NCBI GenBank assembly: GCA_937883755.1 | Contig: CAKZYA010000002.1 | Location: forward strand, 1 to 64,000 | Reading direction: 5' to 3' | Length of the DNA stretch: 64,000 nt | Source of the DNA: an uncultured Flammeovirgaceae bacterium | GTDB lineage: Bacteria > Bacteroidota > Bacteroidia > Cytophagales > Cyclobacteriaceae | The notes under the pieces: model-generated | The model's database searches: none | The model's input: the letters and a program-made list of their open reading frames with translations, nothing else | What the model was told of the DNA's origin: nothing | Position numbers and translations under genes: made by a program | Part shown: piece by piece, positions 25,890 through 36,777 of the stretch | Position numbering within the stretch: position 1 is the stretch's first letter | Layout: each line of letters opens with the position of its first letter

Positions 25890-26975
25890 ATGGAATATTT
25901 TTCTTCTGACGCTCTTTGCAACTTCTCTATAGATATTTTCAAAAAAATTGGCTGTTCCACTGAACACGCCGAACTCGCTGCTGGGGTACTTTCTTCAGCT
26001 GATCTAAGAGGAGTTGACTCCCACGGTATTGCCCGTTTAATTGGCTACATTAGGTTGTGGGAAAAAGACAGAATCAATTCTCAGCCTAACATCCGTATTA
26101 CTCATCAAACTCCTAGCACTGCTGTGGTGGATGGTGACCAGGGACTAGGGTTAGTTGTTGCTCCGGAAGCCATGAAAATCGCAATAGAAAAAGCTATGAA
26201 TGTAGGAACGGGTTGGGTGGCTATCCGCAACTCTAACCACTTTGGTATTGCCGGCTACCACGCTATGCTACCACTAGAAAAAGATATGATTGGTTTGGCT
26301 ATGACCAATGCCAGTCCAATAGTAGCTCCCACATTTTCCAAAGATCGATTATTGGGGACTAATCCGATAGCTGTAGCAATTCCAGCAGAAAATGAACCAC
26401 CGTTTGTTGCTGATTTTGCCACAACTACCGTAGCCAATGGCAAACTAGAAATTCTGCAAAGAAAAAATGAGTCAGCTCCCTACGGCTGGGTTCAGACGAA
26501 AGAAGGTAGCCCTTCCCAAAGTCCTCAGGAAGTAGCTAACGGTGGATCATTACTTCCCTTAGGAGGTGATCGGGATCATGGTGGTCACAAGGGATACTGC
26601 TTAGGAGCTTGGGTAGATATTTTTTCTGCCGTTCTGTCGGGTGCTAATTATGGTCCCTGGGTTCCTCCGTTCGTTGCTTTCCTGGAGCCATCGCCTAATC
26701 CAGTGGGACGAGGAATTGGTCATTTTGTAGGAGCTATGCGAGTGGATGCTTTTCGCCCGGCTAAAGAATTCAAGCAGCATATGGATCAGTGGATCAGAAC
26801 GTTCAGAGATGCTGAGACCGTAGCAGGACAACAAAAGGTACTGATTCCGGGCGATCCCGAACGGGAACAGGAGCAAATAAGAAAAGAAGAAGGAGTACCA
26901 CTGCTGCCTCCAGTGATTGAAAGTCTGCAACAGCTAGCTGAAAAATTTAGGGTCGAGTTTCCGGCTAAAGCGTGA
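25890..26975 (+). CDS. Ldh2-family malate/L-lactate (2-hydroxyacid) dehydrogenase
   Basis: A 361-residue NAD(P)-dependent oxidoreductase of the MDH2/LDH2 family, unrelated to the Rossmann MDH at 5217. Family segments are ADLRGVDSHGIARL with the catalytic histidine, VAIRNSNHFGIAGYH, GTNPIAVAIP, DFATTTVANGK, and DHGGHKGYCLGAWVDI. Members oxidise malate, lactate, ureidoglycolate or 2,3-diketogulonate; the substrate here is unknown. ATG 25890 is preferred to the in-frame TTG at 25884. The C-terminus overlaps the convergent beta-barrel gene by 11 bases. Confidence 0.88.
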   Translation: MEYFSSDALCNFSIDIFKKIGCSTEHAELAAGVLSSADLRGVDSHGIARLIGYIRLWEKDRINSQPNIRITHQTPSTAVVDGDQGLGLVVAPEAMKIAIEKAMNVGTGWVAIRNSNHFGIAGYHAMLPLEKDMIGLAMTNASPIVAPTFSKDRLLGTNPIAVAIPAENEPPFVADFATTTVANGKLEILQRKNESAPYGWVQTKEGSPSQSPQEVANGGSLLPLGGDRDHGGHKGYCLGAWVDIFSAVLSGANYGPWVPPFVAFLEPSPNPVGRGIGHFVGAMRVDAFRPAKEFKQHMDQWIRTFRDAETVAGQQKVLIPGDPEREQEQIRKEEGVPLLPPVIESLQQLAEKFRVEFPAKA

Positions 26976-27549
26976 AACCCACGTTAAAAACCCACGGACT
27001 ATTGTAGGGCGAGCGTATATTGTCGTGGCTCAGATTATAAAAAGCACCGATCATAAAACCAGCTCGTTGCCCGATTGGTTGAAACAGTCCGCCTCCTACA
27101 AAAAGTCCAGGAACCCACTCGCGCACCGTTTCCCTCTGGTTACTGACAAATTCTACACTTAGGTTTTCGTAATCAGCCTGGACGAAAAAGTTACGGCTAA
27201 TTACATAGCGGGCAAAAGCGCGAGGTCCGTAAATACTGGAAGCTTCAAAACCTCGTACCTTAAAGTAGCGGTAAGTAAAACCTGGGCCAGCCGTAAAGTT
27301 ATTAGTAAATCGATAGCCTAATAAAGGCGAGACCTCAATATACGTTATAGTACCAAACTGAAGACTGAAGTTACCTCCAGGAGCTAACTTTTCAAGAATA
27401 GAAGGTCTTTGATAATAGATACTATCTTCCTCCTGAGCTGACTGATTCTGGGCGAAGGAATAAGAGCTGAAATTAGTTAGTAGGAAGCAAATTATAGCAA
27501 TCCTAAGCCAACTACGCTTATTGTTCTTGTAATATATAGACGTCTTCAC
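26965..27549 (-). CDS. Outer-membrane beta-barrel protein, function unknown
   Basis: A 194-residue protein with a signal peptide (basic NNKRSW, hydrophobic LRIAIICFLLTNF, cleavage near SFAQ) followed by alternating amphipathic strands such as SLQFGTITYIEVSPLLGYRF, FTAGPGFTYRY and AGFMIGAFYNLS, ending in WVFNVGFTL with a terminal hydrophobic residue typical of outer-membrane barrels. About eight strands fit the length. The start is a GTG at 27549 inside the 3' end of the FtsB-like gene (32-base overlap), implying translational coupling. It also overlaps the convergent Ldh-family gene by 11 bases. No close family is recognised. Confidence 0.75.
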   Translation of the reverse strand: MKTSIYYKNNKRSWLRIAIICFLLTNFSSYSFAQNQSAQEEDSIYYQRPSILEKLAPGGNFSLQFGTITYIEVSPLLGYRFTNNFTAGPGFTYRYFKVRGFEASSIYGPRAFARYVISRNFFVQADYENLSVEFVSNQRETVREWVPGLFVGGGLFQPIGQRAGFMIGAFYNLSHDNIRSPYNSPWVFNVGFTL

Positions 27550-27811
27550 TGGGCTTCTTCATTAAATATTTTTCCCGGGCAAATTTTTCCAGTAGTTTGT
27601 CGTCCGTTAGTAGTTTTTCTCGTTCCTCTTTTACTTTATCCATTTCCTGCTCGTAAAATGCTTTTTCCTGTTCTAACGATCGTATCTCCTGACCTCTACG
27701 AAACTGAGAAGGCAAATCATTAGTATCCAGAAAGAACATCCAGAGTAAAAACCCTACCGAAAAGAGAAAAAAGAAACTCTTTAAAAGGGATGGTATCTTC
27801 GGTAACTCCAT
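27518..27811 (-). CDS. FtsB/DivIC-like septum formation initiator protein
   Basis: A 97-residue bitopic membrane protein: one transmembrane helix at about 10-26 (FFFLFSVGFLLWMFF), then a coiled coil rich in glutamate and lysine (SLEQEKAFYEQEMDKVKEER), and the conserved end LEKFAREKYLMKKPSEDVYIL. FtsB/DivIC scaffolds the divisome with FtsL and FtsQ. The family REKYxMxKxxEDVY motif supports the call. It lies 78 bases downstream of eno on the same strand, a common linkage in Bacteroidota and other bacteria. Confidence 0.9.
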   Translation of the reverse strand: MELPKIPSLLKSFFFLFSVGFLLWMFFLDTNDLPSQFRRGQEIRSLEQEKAFYEQEMDKVKEEREKLLTDDKLLEKFAREKYLMKKPSEDVYILQEQ

Positions 27812-27889
27812 AATAAAGTGATGGCTACAAGGTCAATATACCTAATTTTTACCGGAAAATACCCTCCCTGAATAAACCTCTTTGTGCAT

Positions 27890-29176
<1,287 letters not shown>

Positions 29177-29188
29177 TTAATTTTGAAA

Positions 29189-30295
29189 TTATTTTTCCAT
29201 TAGTTCAACAAAGCGGTCAAACAGATAGCGGGAATCGTGAGGACCAGGCGAAGATTCGGGATGATATTGCACTGAGAATGCTTTTTTTCCCTTTACCTTC
29301 AGCCCAGCTACAGTATTGTCATTTAAATTTAGATGCGTTACTTCCACATTATCAGCATGTTCAGCCTTTTCTAAGTCCACCGAGAAACCATGATTTTGCG
29401 AAGTCATTTCACTCAGGCCAGTTTCCAGGTTTTTTACCGGATGGTTTAACCCTCGGTGACCGTGGTGCATCTTGTATGTAGAAATGCCACTAGCTAACCC
29501 TAGTAACTGGTGACCCAAACATATTCCGAATATTGGACGATCGTCGTTAATAATTTCTTTTACGGTCTGCACAGCGTAATCCATAGCACTCGGATCGCCC
29601 GGTCCGTTAGAAATAAAGAATCCATCGGGATTCCATTCTTGCATTTCGGCGTAGGTGGTTTGGGCTGGAAATACTTTACACTGACATCCTCGCTTTAATA
29701 AATTGTTCAGAATTGAAGTTTTAATACCTAAGTCTAATACAGCTACCCGCTTTGCAGCATCACTATCGCCTAATAAGAAAGCTTCTTTAGTAGAAACTTC
29801 ACTAGAGAGTTCTAGTCCTTCCATAGAGGGAACTTCCGCCAACTTCTTCTTTAATGCATCAGTTGATAGTTCTTCGGATGAAATGATAGCGTTCATAGCG
29901 CCTTTAGAGCGGATATGCCGTACTAATTTACGAGTGTCAATATTGGTAATACCGACTACATCATGTCTTTCTAGATACTTCTGTAAATCGCTATCTGCTT
30001 GCTTACGACTGTAACCGTTAGAAAATGAATTGACCACAATCGCTCGTATCTGTGGATGGATCGACTCTTGCTCTGAGTCTAATACTCCGTAGTTACCAAT
30101 ATGAGCCGTAGTGTTCACGATAATTTGGCCGTAGTAAGAAGGATCAGTATAAATTTCTTGATAGCCAGTCATTCCCGTGTTAAAGCAAATTTCTCCGCCA
30201 CTTATTCCAATCTTCCCGATAGCTTCACCATCGAATTGAGTACCATCTTCCAGAAGTAATACGGCAGGGCGTTGGGGTATTTCCGAGTGCTGCAT
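29189..30295 (-). CDS. carA: Carbamoyl-phosphate synthase small (glutaminase) subunit
   Basis: A 368-residue glutamine amidotransferase subunit that supplies ammonia to CarB for arginine and pyrimidine synthesis. The N-terminal domain has DGTQFDGEAIG and NTGMTGYQEIYTDPSY. The class I GATase triad is the cysteine in GICLGHQLLG and the histidine and glutamate in QYHPESSPGPHD. The large subunit is not in the window. It is separated from rplQ by a strong terminator, so it begins a new unit with eno, although no good -7 box is visible in the 37 bases upstream. Confidence 0.97.
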   Translation of the reverse strand: MQHSEIPQRPAVLLLEDGTQFDGEAIGKIGISGGEICFNTGMTGYQEIYTDPSYYGQIIVNTTAHIGNYGVLDSEQESIHPQIRAIVVNSFSNGYSRKQADSDLQKYLERHDVVGITNIDTRKLVRHIRSKGAMNAIISSEELSTDALKKKLAEVPSMEGLELSSEVSTKEAFLLGDSDAAKRVAVLDLGIKTSILNNLLKRGCQCKVFPAQTTYAEMQEWNPDGFFISNGPGDPSAMDYAVQTVKEIINDDRPIFGICLGHQLLGLASGISTYKMHHGHRGLNHPVKNLETGLSEMTSQNHGFSVDLEKAEHADNVEVTHLNLNDNTVAGLKVKGKKAFSVQYHPESSPGPHDSRYLFDRFVELMEK

Positions 30296-30332
30296 AGTGT
30301 TTAAGTTGGTGGCAAGTTTGTAAAATATGAAG

Positions 30333-30373
30333 TAAAAAAAAAGGGAATCATTCGTTTAGCGAACAATTCCCTT
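30333..30373 (-). terminator. Rho-independent terminator of the ribosomal superoperon
   Basis: On the minus strand, AAGGGAAT pairs with ATTCCCTT, extended by six more pairs (two wobbles) to a 14-bp stem with a 5-base loop, followed by nine T. It lies 23 bases after the rplQ stop and is the clearest terminator in the window. Confidence 0.92.
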
Positions 30374-30395
30374 CTCAGTTTATAGAACAACCAAA

Positions 30396-31064
30396 TTATT
30401 CTTTCGGCTTTTCTTCGTCGTCATTCTCAGTAGATTCATCTTCTGCTTTAGGCTCTTCATCAGTAGTCTCTGCCTCCGGTGTTTCTTCTACCTCTACTGA
30501 TGCATCTGCATTCTCCTCAACTACAGTTGCTTCTTCTGCTGGTTCAGCTTCCACCTCTTCATTAACTATCTCTTCAGTAACAGGCTCTTCTACCACAGCA
30601 GTATCAGCAGCAGCGGTTTGAGCAGTAGGCGAAGATTTCTTCTTGCCACCTCGTCTGCTTCTTCTAGTTTTGCCCTTAGTTTGCTTTTCTTCTTGGTTAT
30701 ATATCTCATTAAAGTCAACCAGCTCAATCATACACATCTCAGCGTTATCGCCGAGTCGGTTGCCTAACTTAATAATTCGGGTATATCCACCAGGTCGTTC
30801 AGCTACTCTTTCCGCTACCTCATCAAACAGAACCCGAGAAGAGTCTTTATCTTTAAGGTAGGAAAAAACCACTCTTCGTGAATGAGTACTATCTACCTTC
30901 GATTTAGTAATGAGAGGCTCTACATACTTACGAAGAGCTTTTGCCTTAGCAACTGTAGTGGTCAAACGCTTATGGATAATAAGCGAAGACGCCATATTTG
31001 CCAGCATGGCCTTCCGATGCGTAGAAGTTCTTCCTAAATGGTTAAATCGCTTGCCGTGTCTCAT
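30396..31064 (-). CDS. rplQ: 50S ribosomal protein L17 (bL17) with long acidic tail
   Basis: Residues 1-122 are a normal bL17 core ([46 protein letters not shown]). Beyond that comes a basic patch at 126-143 ([14 protein letters not shown]) and then a strongly acidic, low-complexity region at about 158-222 ([15 protein letters not shown] and similar, ending EEKPKE). The family core is about 115-130 residues, so this tail nearly doubles the protein. Acidic L17 tails occur in Bacteroidota, but this one is long; its role is not known to me. It is the last gene before the terminator. Confidence 0.95.
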   Translation of the reverse strand: MRHGKRFNHLGRTSTHRKAMLANMASSLIIHKRLTTTVAKAKALRKYVEPLITKSKVDSTHSRRVVFSYLKDKDSSRVLFDEVAERVAERPGGYTRIIKLGNRLGDNAEMCMIELVDFNEIYNQEEKQTKGKTRRSRRGGKKKSSPTAQTAAADTAVVEEPVTEEIVNEEVEAEPAEEATVVEENADASVEVEETPEAETTDEEPKAEDESTENDDEEKPKE

Positions 31065-31096
31065 GCTCTATTTCTTTACAGCACCATCGAAGGTGA

Positions 31097-32089
31097 CTAA
31101 TCTTCTTCTAATTTGTATTTTGATAAATCCATCCCGAAAGAAAGGCTCTTGTCCTGGATAAGTTGTTCCAACTCAGCTAAAGACTTCTTTCCAAAGTTCC
31201 GGAATTTCATCATATCTGATATTTCTAATTGAGCCAAGTCTCCCAATGTTTTCACATCGGCTGCTTTCAGGCAATTGTAAGCCCGTACTGATAGATCCAG
31301 GTCATTAAGTGGGGTTTTCAGCAACTTACGCATATGTAGCATCTCTTCATCAACCGCGTCGGGTTCCCCTTGTTGAGGAGACTCCAGTACCATGCTCTGA
31401 TCAGAGAATAGCATAAAGTGCTTAATCAGAATATTAGCCGCTCCCTTCAGAGCATCCTCCGGATGAATGGAACCATCAGTCTCAATGTCAATCAGTAGCT
31501 GCTCAAAGTCAGTCTTCTGCTCAACCCGGGTATTCTCTACCTCAAAGGTAACGTTCTTGATTGGCGAGAAAACCGCATCTAGAGCTATGTATCCAGCATT
31601 CTGGTCGTTCTGACTGTTTTCTTCACTGGGAATATAACCTCTTCCTTTATCAACATAAAGTTCTATCTCTAGGTCTACATTATCATCCAGATTAGCGATG
31701 ATATGGTCAGGATTAAGAATCTCAAAAGAGGTAGTATGGTTCTGAATATCAGCACCAGTAAAAGTAGTTTGCCCGCGAAGTGGAATTACTACTTTATTTT
31801 CGACAAAATCTTCAGTCACCTTCTTGAAGCGAACCATTTTTAGGTTCAGGATAATCTCCGAAAGGTCTTCTACTACTCCTTCAATAGAAGAAAACTCATG
31901 CAACACTCCTGGAATTTTGATACCAGTGATGGCATAACCCTCTAGGGAAGAAAGAAGAATTCTTCGTAATGCATTGCCTATCGTAACTGCGTACCCTCTT
32001 TCTAGTGGTTTAAAAGTAAAAAGGCCGTGAAAATTATCAGCCTTTTCCATCACCACTTTTTCGGGCATTTGAAATGCAAGTATGGACAT
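31097..32089 (-). CDS. rpoA: RNA polymerase alpha subunit
   Basis: A 330-residue subunit that dimerises to nucleate RNA polymerase. The N-terminal domain includes EPLERGYAVTIGNALRR-like sequence (here KPLERGYAVTIGNALRRILL) and EGYAITGIKIPGV. A linker around residue 235 leads to the C-terminal domain (LNDLDLSVRAYNCLKAADV, FRNFGKKSLAELEQLI) that contacts upstream DNA and activators. It follows rpsD by 36 bases and precedes rplQ by 32, the standard alpha-operon order. Confidence 0.98.
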   Translation of the reverse strand: MSILAFQMPEKVVMEKADNFHGLFTFKPLERGYAVTIGNALRRILLSSLEGYAITGIKIPGVLHEFSSIEGVVEDLSEIILNLKMVRFKKVTEDFVENKVVIPLRGQTTFTGADIQNHTTSFEILNPDHIIANLDDNVDLEIELYVDKGRGYIPSEENSQNDQNAGYIALDAVFSPIKNVTFEVENTRVEQKTDFEQLLIDIETDGSIHPEDALKGAANILIKHFMLFSDQSMVLESPQQGEPDAVDEEMLHMRKLLKTPLNDLDLSVRAYNCLKAADVKTLGDLAQLEISDMMKFRNFGKKSLAELEQLIQDKSLSFGMDLSKYKLEED

Positions 32090-32125
32090 AATCTATGGGT
32101 AGTGATTAATAGTTATTCTGTAAAA

Positions 32126-32737
32126 TTACTTAGAGTAAAGTTCAACGATGAGTTGCTCCTGAATATTTTCAGGAATATCTTCTCGACTTGGTAAAGTAGT
32201 AAAGCGACCTGATAACTCACTGCCGTCCCACTCCAACCACGAATACTGCTTTACTTTAGGACTGTGAGAAACCACACTCTCACTCACCGCTAACAGTGAT
32301 TTTGACTTCTCGCGTACTCCTACAATATCCCCAGGTTTCACTTGGTAAGAAGGAATGTTCACCACATTGCCGTTTACTACAATATGTTTGTGCGAAACGA
32401 GCTGACGGGCACCCCGACGGGTAGGTGAGATACCTAGACGATACACCACATTATCTAATCGCGACTCTAACAATTGCAATAATACTTCACCAGTAATGCC
32501 TTTGCTACGACTAGCTTTGTCAAATAGGTTTGCAAACTGGCGCTCTAACACACCGTAGGTATACTTGGCCTTTTGCTTCGCCATCAGCTGCATAGCGTAT
32601 TCAGACTGCTTACGCCGCCGACCTCGCCCATGCTGACCTGGAGGATAGCTCTTTTTCTGTAAAGCTTTGCTCGGCCCAAAAATAGGGTCGTTGAACTTCC
32701 GAGCAATTTTTGTCTTAGGACCTGTATAACGAGCCAT
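32126..32737 (-). CDS. rpsD: 30S ribosomal protein S4 (uS4)
   Basis: A 203-residue primary 16S rRNA binding protein. The N-terminus [15 protein letters not shown], the [12 protein letters not shown] segment and the S4 RNA-binding domain ([30 protein letters not shown]) are typical. No zinc-finger cysteines occur at the N-terminus, so it is the zinc-independent form. In E. coli S4 represses the alpha operon; no comparable leader pseudoknot can be confirmed here. It is positioned between rpsK and rpoA. Confidence 0.98.
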   Translation of the reverse strand: MARYTGPKTKIARKFNDPIFGPSKALQKKSYPPGQHGRGRRRKQSEYAMQLMAKQKAKYTYGVLERQFANLFDKASRSKGITGEVLLQLLESRLDNVVYRLGISPTRRGARQLVSHKHIVVNGNVVNIPSYQVKPGDIVGVREKSKSLLAVSESVVSHSPKVKQYSWLEWDGSELSGRFTTLPSREDIPENIQEQLIVELYSK

Positions 32738-32761
32738 ATAATTGAATGATCTTTAAGTAAA

Positions 32762-33154
32762 TTAAACTCTGCGTCGTTTAGGAGGACGACAACCATTATG
32801 CGGCAAAGGAGTCACATCTTGAATCATGGTTACTTCTAACCCAGTATTCTGTAAAGTACGGATCGCTGACTCTCTCCCTGAACCGGGTCCTTTCACATAC
32901 ACCTCAACCTTTCTCATTCCTTGATCGTAGGCTACCTGGGCACAGTTGGCGGCAGCCATTTGAGCAGCATACGGCGTATTTTTCTTGGAACCCCGAAACC
33001 CCATTTTACCAGCTGACGACCAGGATACGACCTGACCAGCCATATTAGTAATAGAGATAATGATGTTATTAAAAGAAGCTTTGATATGAGCTTGCCCTAC
33101 GGTCTCAACCGCAACGACTCTCTTTTTACCTTTATCTTTTCTCTTTTGTGCCAT
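32762..33154 (-). CDS. rpsK: 30S ribosomal protein S11 (uS11)
   Basis: A 130-residue platform protein of the 30S subunit. Typical segments are [51 protein letters not shown] and the C-terminal [18 protein letters not shown]. The N-terminus has a short lysine-rich extension. It lies 42 bases after rpsM and 24 bases before rpsD within the alpha operon. Confidence 0.98.
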   Translation of the reverse strand: MAQKRKDKGKKRVVAVETVGQAHIKASFNNIIISITNMAGQVVSWSSAGKMGFRGSKKNTPYAAQMAAANCAQVAYDQGMRKVEVYVKGPGSGRESAIRTLQNTGLEVTMIQDVTPLPHNGCRPPKRRRV

Positions 33155-33196
33155 AGTTTATCTATAGTTGAGACGCAATTGCGCCTTTACCGTATC

Positions 33197-33574
33197 TTAC
33201 TTAGTAGCTTTTTTCTTATTCGCAACGGTTTTACGCTTACCTTTACGAGTTCTGGAATTGTTCTTAGTATGCTGTCCTCGTAGAGGTAAACCTTTACGGT
33301 GGCGTAACCCTCGGTAGCAACCAATATCCATCAGTCGCTTTATGTTCAGCTGAACTTCAGACTTTAGAACTCCTTCTACTTTGTGGTTTTCGGAAATAAT
33401 CTGACGAATCTGATTAGACTCCTCATCATTCCACTCACCAACTTTCTTATCATAATCAATTCCCGCCTTATCTAATATACTACGAGCCGCACTTCGACCG
33501 ATACCGAAAATGTGTGTCAGCCCAATCTCGCCCCGCTTGTGGTCAGGAATATCAACTCCAGAAATTCTAGCCAT
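33197..33574 (-). CDS. rpsM: 30S ribosomal protein S13 (uS13)
   Basis: A 125-residue protein of the 30S head that contacts P-site tRNA and the B1 intersubunit bridges. [25 protein letters not shown] at the start, [19 protein letters not shown] and the basic tail [17 protein letters not shown] are characteristic. The tail is lysine-rich as usual for tRNA contact. It lies just after rpmJ on the same transcript. Confidence 0.98.
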   Translation of the reverse strand: MARISGVDIPDHKRGEIGLTHIFGIGRSAARSILDKAGIDYDKKVGEWNDEESNQIRQIISENHKVEGVLKSEVQLNIKRLMDIGCYRGLRHRKGLPLRGQHTKNNSRTRKGKRKTVANKKKATK

Positions 33575-33576
33575 AA

Positions 33577-33693
33577 TTAACCTTGTCTTTGTTTGAACCT
33601 AGGGTTCTTTTTGTTAATAATATAAAGCTTTCCCTTTCGGCGAACGATTTTACAATCAGCACTTCGCTTTTTTATGGATGCTTTTACTTTCAT
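33577..33693 (-). CDS. rpmJ: 50S ribosomal protein L36 (bL36)
   Basis: A 38-residue protein beginning [20 protein letters not shown] and ending in [12 protein letters not shown], read from the minus strand between infA and rpsM. Cysteine 14 is the only cysteine; the usual zinc-ribbon pattern of bL36 (C-x2-C-x12-C-x4-H) is lost, so this is the zinc-independent form found in Bacteroidota. Its spacing is 2 bases to rpsM and 8 bases from infA. It is easily missed because of its size. Confidence 0.96.
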   Translation of the reverse strand: MKVKASIKKRSADCKIVRRKGKLYIINKKNPRFKQRQG

Positions 33694-33701
33694 GATTACT
33701 T

Positions 33702-33920
33702 CTATTTATATCGGTAAACAATTCTTCCTTTGGTAAGATCGTAGGGTGACATTTCTAACTTCACGCGATCACCGGGTAAGATCTTAATATAGTTCATTCT
33801 CATTTTGCCCGAAATATGGGCAATCACCTCATGTCCGTTTTCCAATTCTACGCGAAACATTGCGTTGGACAGGGCTTCAGTAATGGTTCCGTCTTGCTCT
33901 ATTGAGGCTTGTTTTGCCAT
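33702..33920 (-). CDS. infA: Translation initiation factor IF-1
   Basis: A 72-residue S1-like OB-fold protein that occupies the A site of the 30S subunit during initiation. The sequence [17 protein letters not shown], the central [20 protein letters not shown] and the end [11 protein letters not shown] match the family along its whole length. It lies 16 bases after secY and before rpmJ. No methionine aminopeptidase gene separates secY from infA. Confidence 0.98.
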   Translation of the reverse strand: MAKQASIEQDGTITEALSNAMFRVELENGHEVIAHISGKMRMNYIKILPGDRVKLEMSPYDLTKGRIVYRYK

Positions 33921-33936
33921 AGGTTGATTTAAACTC

Positions 33937-35256
33937 TTAAGCTACTGCTGCATTTTGGGAGCGACCTTTCACTCTACCTGATTTCATTAGCCCTTCATAA
34001 TGGCGCATCAGCAAGTAACTTTCAATTTGTTGTAATGTATCTAATATCACCCCTACCATAATTAATAAGGAAGTACCACCGTAGAAATATGAGAAATCAG
34101 TGGTCACCCCAGCTACCATCGCAACAGCAGGCATGACAGCAATGATTGCCAGAAAGACTGAACCAGGTAGCGTAATTCGTGATAATATAGTATCTAGAAA
34201 ATCTGCCGTCGGTTTACCAGGCTTAACCCCTGGCACGAAGCCGCCATTTCGCTTTAAGTCATCAGAAATCTGGGTAGTGTTAATCGTAATTGCTGTGTAA
34301 AAGAAGGTAAATAGGATAATTAGCACCCCAAATACCAAATTATATTGCCAAGACGCTATGTCTGCGAAAGTTCGTCCGATTGTAGCAGCTATATCACTCT
34401 GATCTGCCCATATCCCAGCTAACAACCCGGGTAAGAACATCAATGACTGAGCGAAAATAATAGGCATTACTCCTGAAGCATTCACTCGCAATGGAATGTA
34501 CTGTCGCTGCCCACCATACACCTTGTTGCCTACTACTTGCTTAGCATACTGAACTGGAACTCGTCGGATAGCTTGCGTAAGAACCACTGAAGCCATCACA
34601 ACAAAGAATAAAGCGACTATTTCTAATAAGAATAATAATGCCCCACTCATTCCCTTGGCAAGTGCTTCTGCCACGATTGCCCCGGGAAATTGAGCGATAA
34701 TTCCGATCATTATGAGCATAGAAATACCATTTCCAATTCCCTTGTCGGTAATTTTCTCACCCAACCACATACAGAAGATTGTGCCAGAGGTTAACAAGAC
34801 CATCGCCGATATGGTGAACAGGGTCTGATCAATCATAATTGCTTCAGGTGGAACCGCATAAGCCAGATAACCCACTGATTGTCCTAGTGTAATAGCGATA
34901 GTAAGAACCCTAGTAATCTGGGTCATTTTTTTACGACCTGAATCCCCTTCCTTCTGCATCTTCTGGAAGTAAGGTACTGCCACTGTCAATAATTGAATAA
35001 CAATGGATGCCGAGATATACGGCATAATACCCAATCCAAAAATAGAGGCCCGACTAAAAGCCCCGCCTAAAAATGTATTCAGAAGACCAAAAATACCACT
35101 ATCCGCCCCTTGATCTAGTAAATTAGGATCAACCCCTGGTAGTACTACAAAGGATCCTAGGCGGAAAATAATGAGAAAGCCAATCGTACTTAGTATACGA
35201 TTGCGTAGCTCCTCAATAGAAAATATGTTTCTGACAGTGGTAATGAACTTCTTCAT
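33937..35256 (-). CDS. secY: Preprotein translocase subunit SecY
   Basis: The 439-residue channel subunit of SecYEG in the inner membrane, with ten hydrophobic segments. Conserved elements include [25 protein letters not shown] at the first helix region, the plug and lateral-gate helices, [23 protein letters not shown] and [15 protein letters not shown] in the cytoplasmic loop that binds SecA or the ribosome. It starts 6 bases after rplO, the usual spc-operon position. SecE is encoded at 59243 in the window. Confidence 0.97.
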   Translation of the reverse strand: MKKFITTVRNIFSIEELRNRILSTIGFLIIFRLGSFVVLPGVDPNLLDQGADSGIFGLLNTFLGGAFSRASIFGLGIMPYISASIVIQLLTVAVPYFQKMQKEGDSGRKKMTQITRVLTIAITLGQSVGYLAYAVPPEAIMIDQTLFTISAMVLLTSGTIFCMWLGEKITDKGIGNGISMLIMIGIIAQFPGAIVAEALAKGMSGALLFLLEIVALFFVVMASVVLTQAIRRVPVQYAKQVVGNKVYGGQRQYIPLRVNASGVMPIIFAQSLMFLPGLLAGIWADQSDIAATIGRTFADIASWQYNLVFGVLIILFTFFYTAITINTTQISDDLKRNGGFVPGVKPGKPTADFLDTILSRITLPGSVFLAIIAVMPAVAMVAGVTTDFSYFYGGTSLLIMVGVILDTLQQIESYLLMRHYEGLMKSGRVKGRSQNAAVA

Positions 35257-35262
35257 ACACGC

Positions 35263-35709
35263 TTACAGTTTAATCGTTTCGCCTCCGGCCTTTTCTATAG
35301 CTTCCTGAGCTGATTTCGAGAATGCATGTGCCTCTACCTTCACTGAGGCTGATATCTCACCATTACCCAAGATTTTAATCAAATCCTTTTTACCTACCAA
35401 CCCTACTGATACGAAGTCCTGAAAAGATAGTTCGGACTTTCCTAACTTATCAACCACCCCCTGTAACTGACCAATGTTCACTACGTGGTAAGCTACTCGG
35501 TTAGGCGGTCGAAATCCAAATTTAGGTACTCGTCGCTGTAAAGGCATTTGCCCACCTTCAAAACCAGCTTTTATCTTATAACCTGACCGGGACTTAGCTC
35601 CTTTATGACCTCGCCCAGCAGTACCACCCCAACCTGAACCTGGTCCACGACCAATTCGCTTCTTACCTTTTGTTGACCCTTGGGCAGGTTTTAAACTACT
35701 TAGATCCAT
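35263..35709 (-). CDS. rplO: 50S ribosomal protein L15 (uL15)
   Basis: A 148-residue protein with the typical glycine-rich, basic N-terminal arm ([29 protein letters not shown]) that threads into 23S rRNA, then [17 protein letters not shown] and a globular C-terminal domain ending in [12 protein letters not shown]. It follows rpmD by one base and precedes secY by six. Confidence 0.98.
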   Translation of the reverse strand: MDLSSLKPAQGSTKGKKRIGRGPGSGWGGTAGRGHKGAKSRSGYKIKAGFEGGQMPLQRRVPKFGFRPPNRVAYHVVNIGQLQGVVDKLGKSELSFQDFVSVGLVGKKDLIKILGNGEISASVKVEAHAFSKSAQEAIEKAGGETIKL

Positions 35710-35710
35710 A

Positions 35711-35893
35711 CTAAACTTCTTTTACCGTTACTAAGTGAGCTACTTTTCTGACCATCCCCTCTATCTGAGGATTACTTTCTTTTTCTACTGTTCGGTGTAA
35801 TTTTCCTAGTCCCAAAGCTTGTAGTGTCAGTTTCTGACGTTTGGGTCGGTTAATTGCGCTGCGAACTTGAGTGATCTGAATCTTAGCCATCAT
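35711..35893 (-). CDS. rpmD: 50S ribosomal protein L30 (uL30)
   Basis: A 59- or 60-residue protein; two adjacent ATG codons (35893 and 35890) are possible starts, and the second gives the usual [16 protein letters not shown]. The core [20 protein letters not shown] and the end [15 protein letters not shown] are typical. The first ATG is one base from the rpsE stop, so coupled translation is likely. Confidence 0.96.
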   Translation of the reverse strand: MMAKIQITQVRSAINRPKRQKLTLQALGLGKLHRTVEKESNPQIEGMVRKVAHLVTVKEV

Positions 35894-35894
35894 T

Positions 35895-36410
35895 CTAGCC
35901 GTTAAATACTTTTTCTAATTCAACTCCTCGCTGCTCGGCTACTGAGTAGGCATCTCGCATGGTAGCCAGTGCATCAAAAGTTGCTTTTACCACATTATGA
36001 GGATTAGACGATCCTTTGGACTTTGCTAGCACATCATGTACTCCGGCACTCTCTAGTACTGCCCGCATAGCTCCGCCAGCAATTACGCCAGTTCCGGGTG
36101 AAGCAGGCTTTAGAAGAACGAAACCGCCCCCGTACTTACCCAAATTCTCGTGAGGAATTGTTCCTTTCAGTACTGGTACTTTCAGCAGATTTTTCTTGGC
36201 ATCGTCTACGCCTTTGGTAATTGCATCGGTAACTTCATTAGCTTTACCTAAGCCATACCCTACGATTCCATCACCATTACCAACCACTACAATGGCTGAA
36301 AAGCTGAACCTTCGTCCACCTTTTACTACTTTGGCCACTCGCTTAATGGCAACAACCTTTTCTTTTAAATCTAATTCGCTGGCCTTTACCGACCGTAAAC
36401 TCTGTGCCAT
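35895..36410 (-). CDS. rpsE: 30S ribosomal protein S5 (uS5)
   Basis: A 171-residue protein needed for decoding accuracy. The double-stranded RNA-binding N-domain ([39 protein letters not shown]) and the C-domain ([40 protein letters not shown]) are complete. It lies between rplR (3 bases) and rpmD (1 base). Confidence 0.98.
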   Translation of the reverse strand: MAQSLRSVKASELDLKEKVVAIKRVAKVVKGGRRFSFSAIVVVGNGDGIVGYGLGKANEVTDAITKGVDDAKKNLLKVPVLKGTIPHENLGKYGGGFVLLKPASPGTGVIAGGAMRAVLESAGVHDVLAKSKGSSNPHNVVKATFDALATMRDAYSVAEQRGVELEKVFNG

Positions 36411-36413
36411 GTT

Positions 36414-36767
36414 TTAAAATTTTAAGCCCCCTTCACGGGCACCTTCTGCTAACGCTTTAATTTTTCCGTGATAGATGTATCCATTTCGGTCAAATACTAC
36501 TGATTCCAAACCGTTAGCAACGGCCTTCTCAGCTAATTTCTTTCCTACACTATTAGATACATCAACCGATGGGTTATTGTAACTTCCCAACTCAGTAGAA
36601 GAGGCACTAGCCAACGTCTTTCCTTGGCTATCGTCAATAATCTGAGCGTAGATATTCTTGTTGCTCTTGTACACGGATAAGCGAGGCCGTTCTTGAGTAC
36701 CCCGTATCTTGCGACGGATGCTCTGTTTAATTCTACTTCGCCGTTGAACTTTCTTACGAACTGACAT
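36414..36767 (-). CDS. rplR: 50S ribosomal protein L18 (uL18)
   Basis: A 117-residue 5S rRNA-binding protein. The basic N-terminus [21 protein letters not shown], then [16 protein letters not shown] and the end [20 protein letters not shown] with GGLKF are hallmark segments. It sits between rplF and rpsE in the spc order. Confidence 0.98.
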   Translation of the reverse strand: MSVRKKVQRRSRIKQSIRRKIRGTQERPRLSVYKSNKNIYAQIIDDSQGKTLASASSTELGSYNNPSVDVSNSVGKKLAEKAVANGLESVVFDRNGYIYHGKIKALAEGAREGGLKF

Positions 36768-36777
36768 ACTCTATCTG

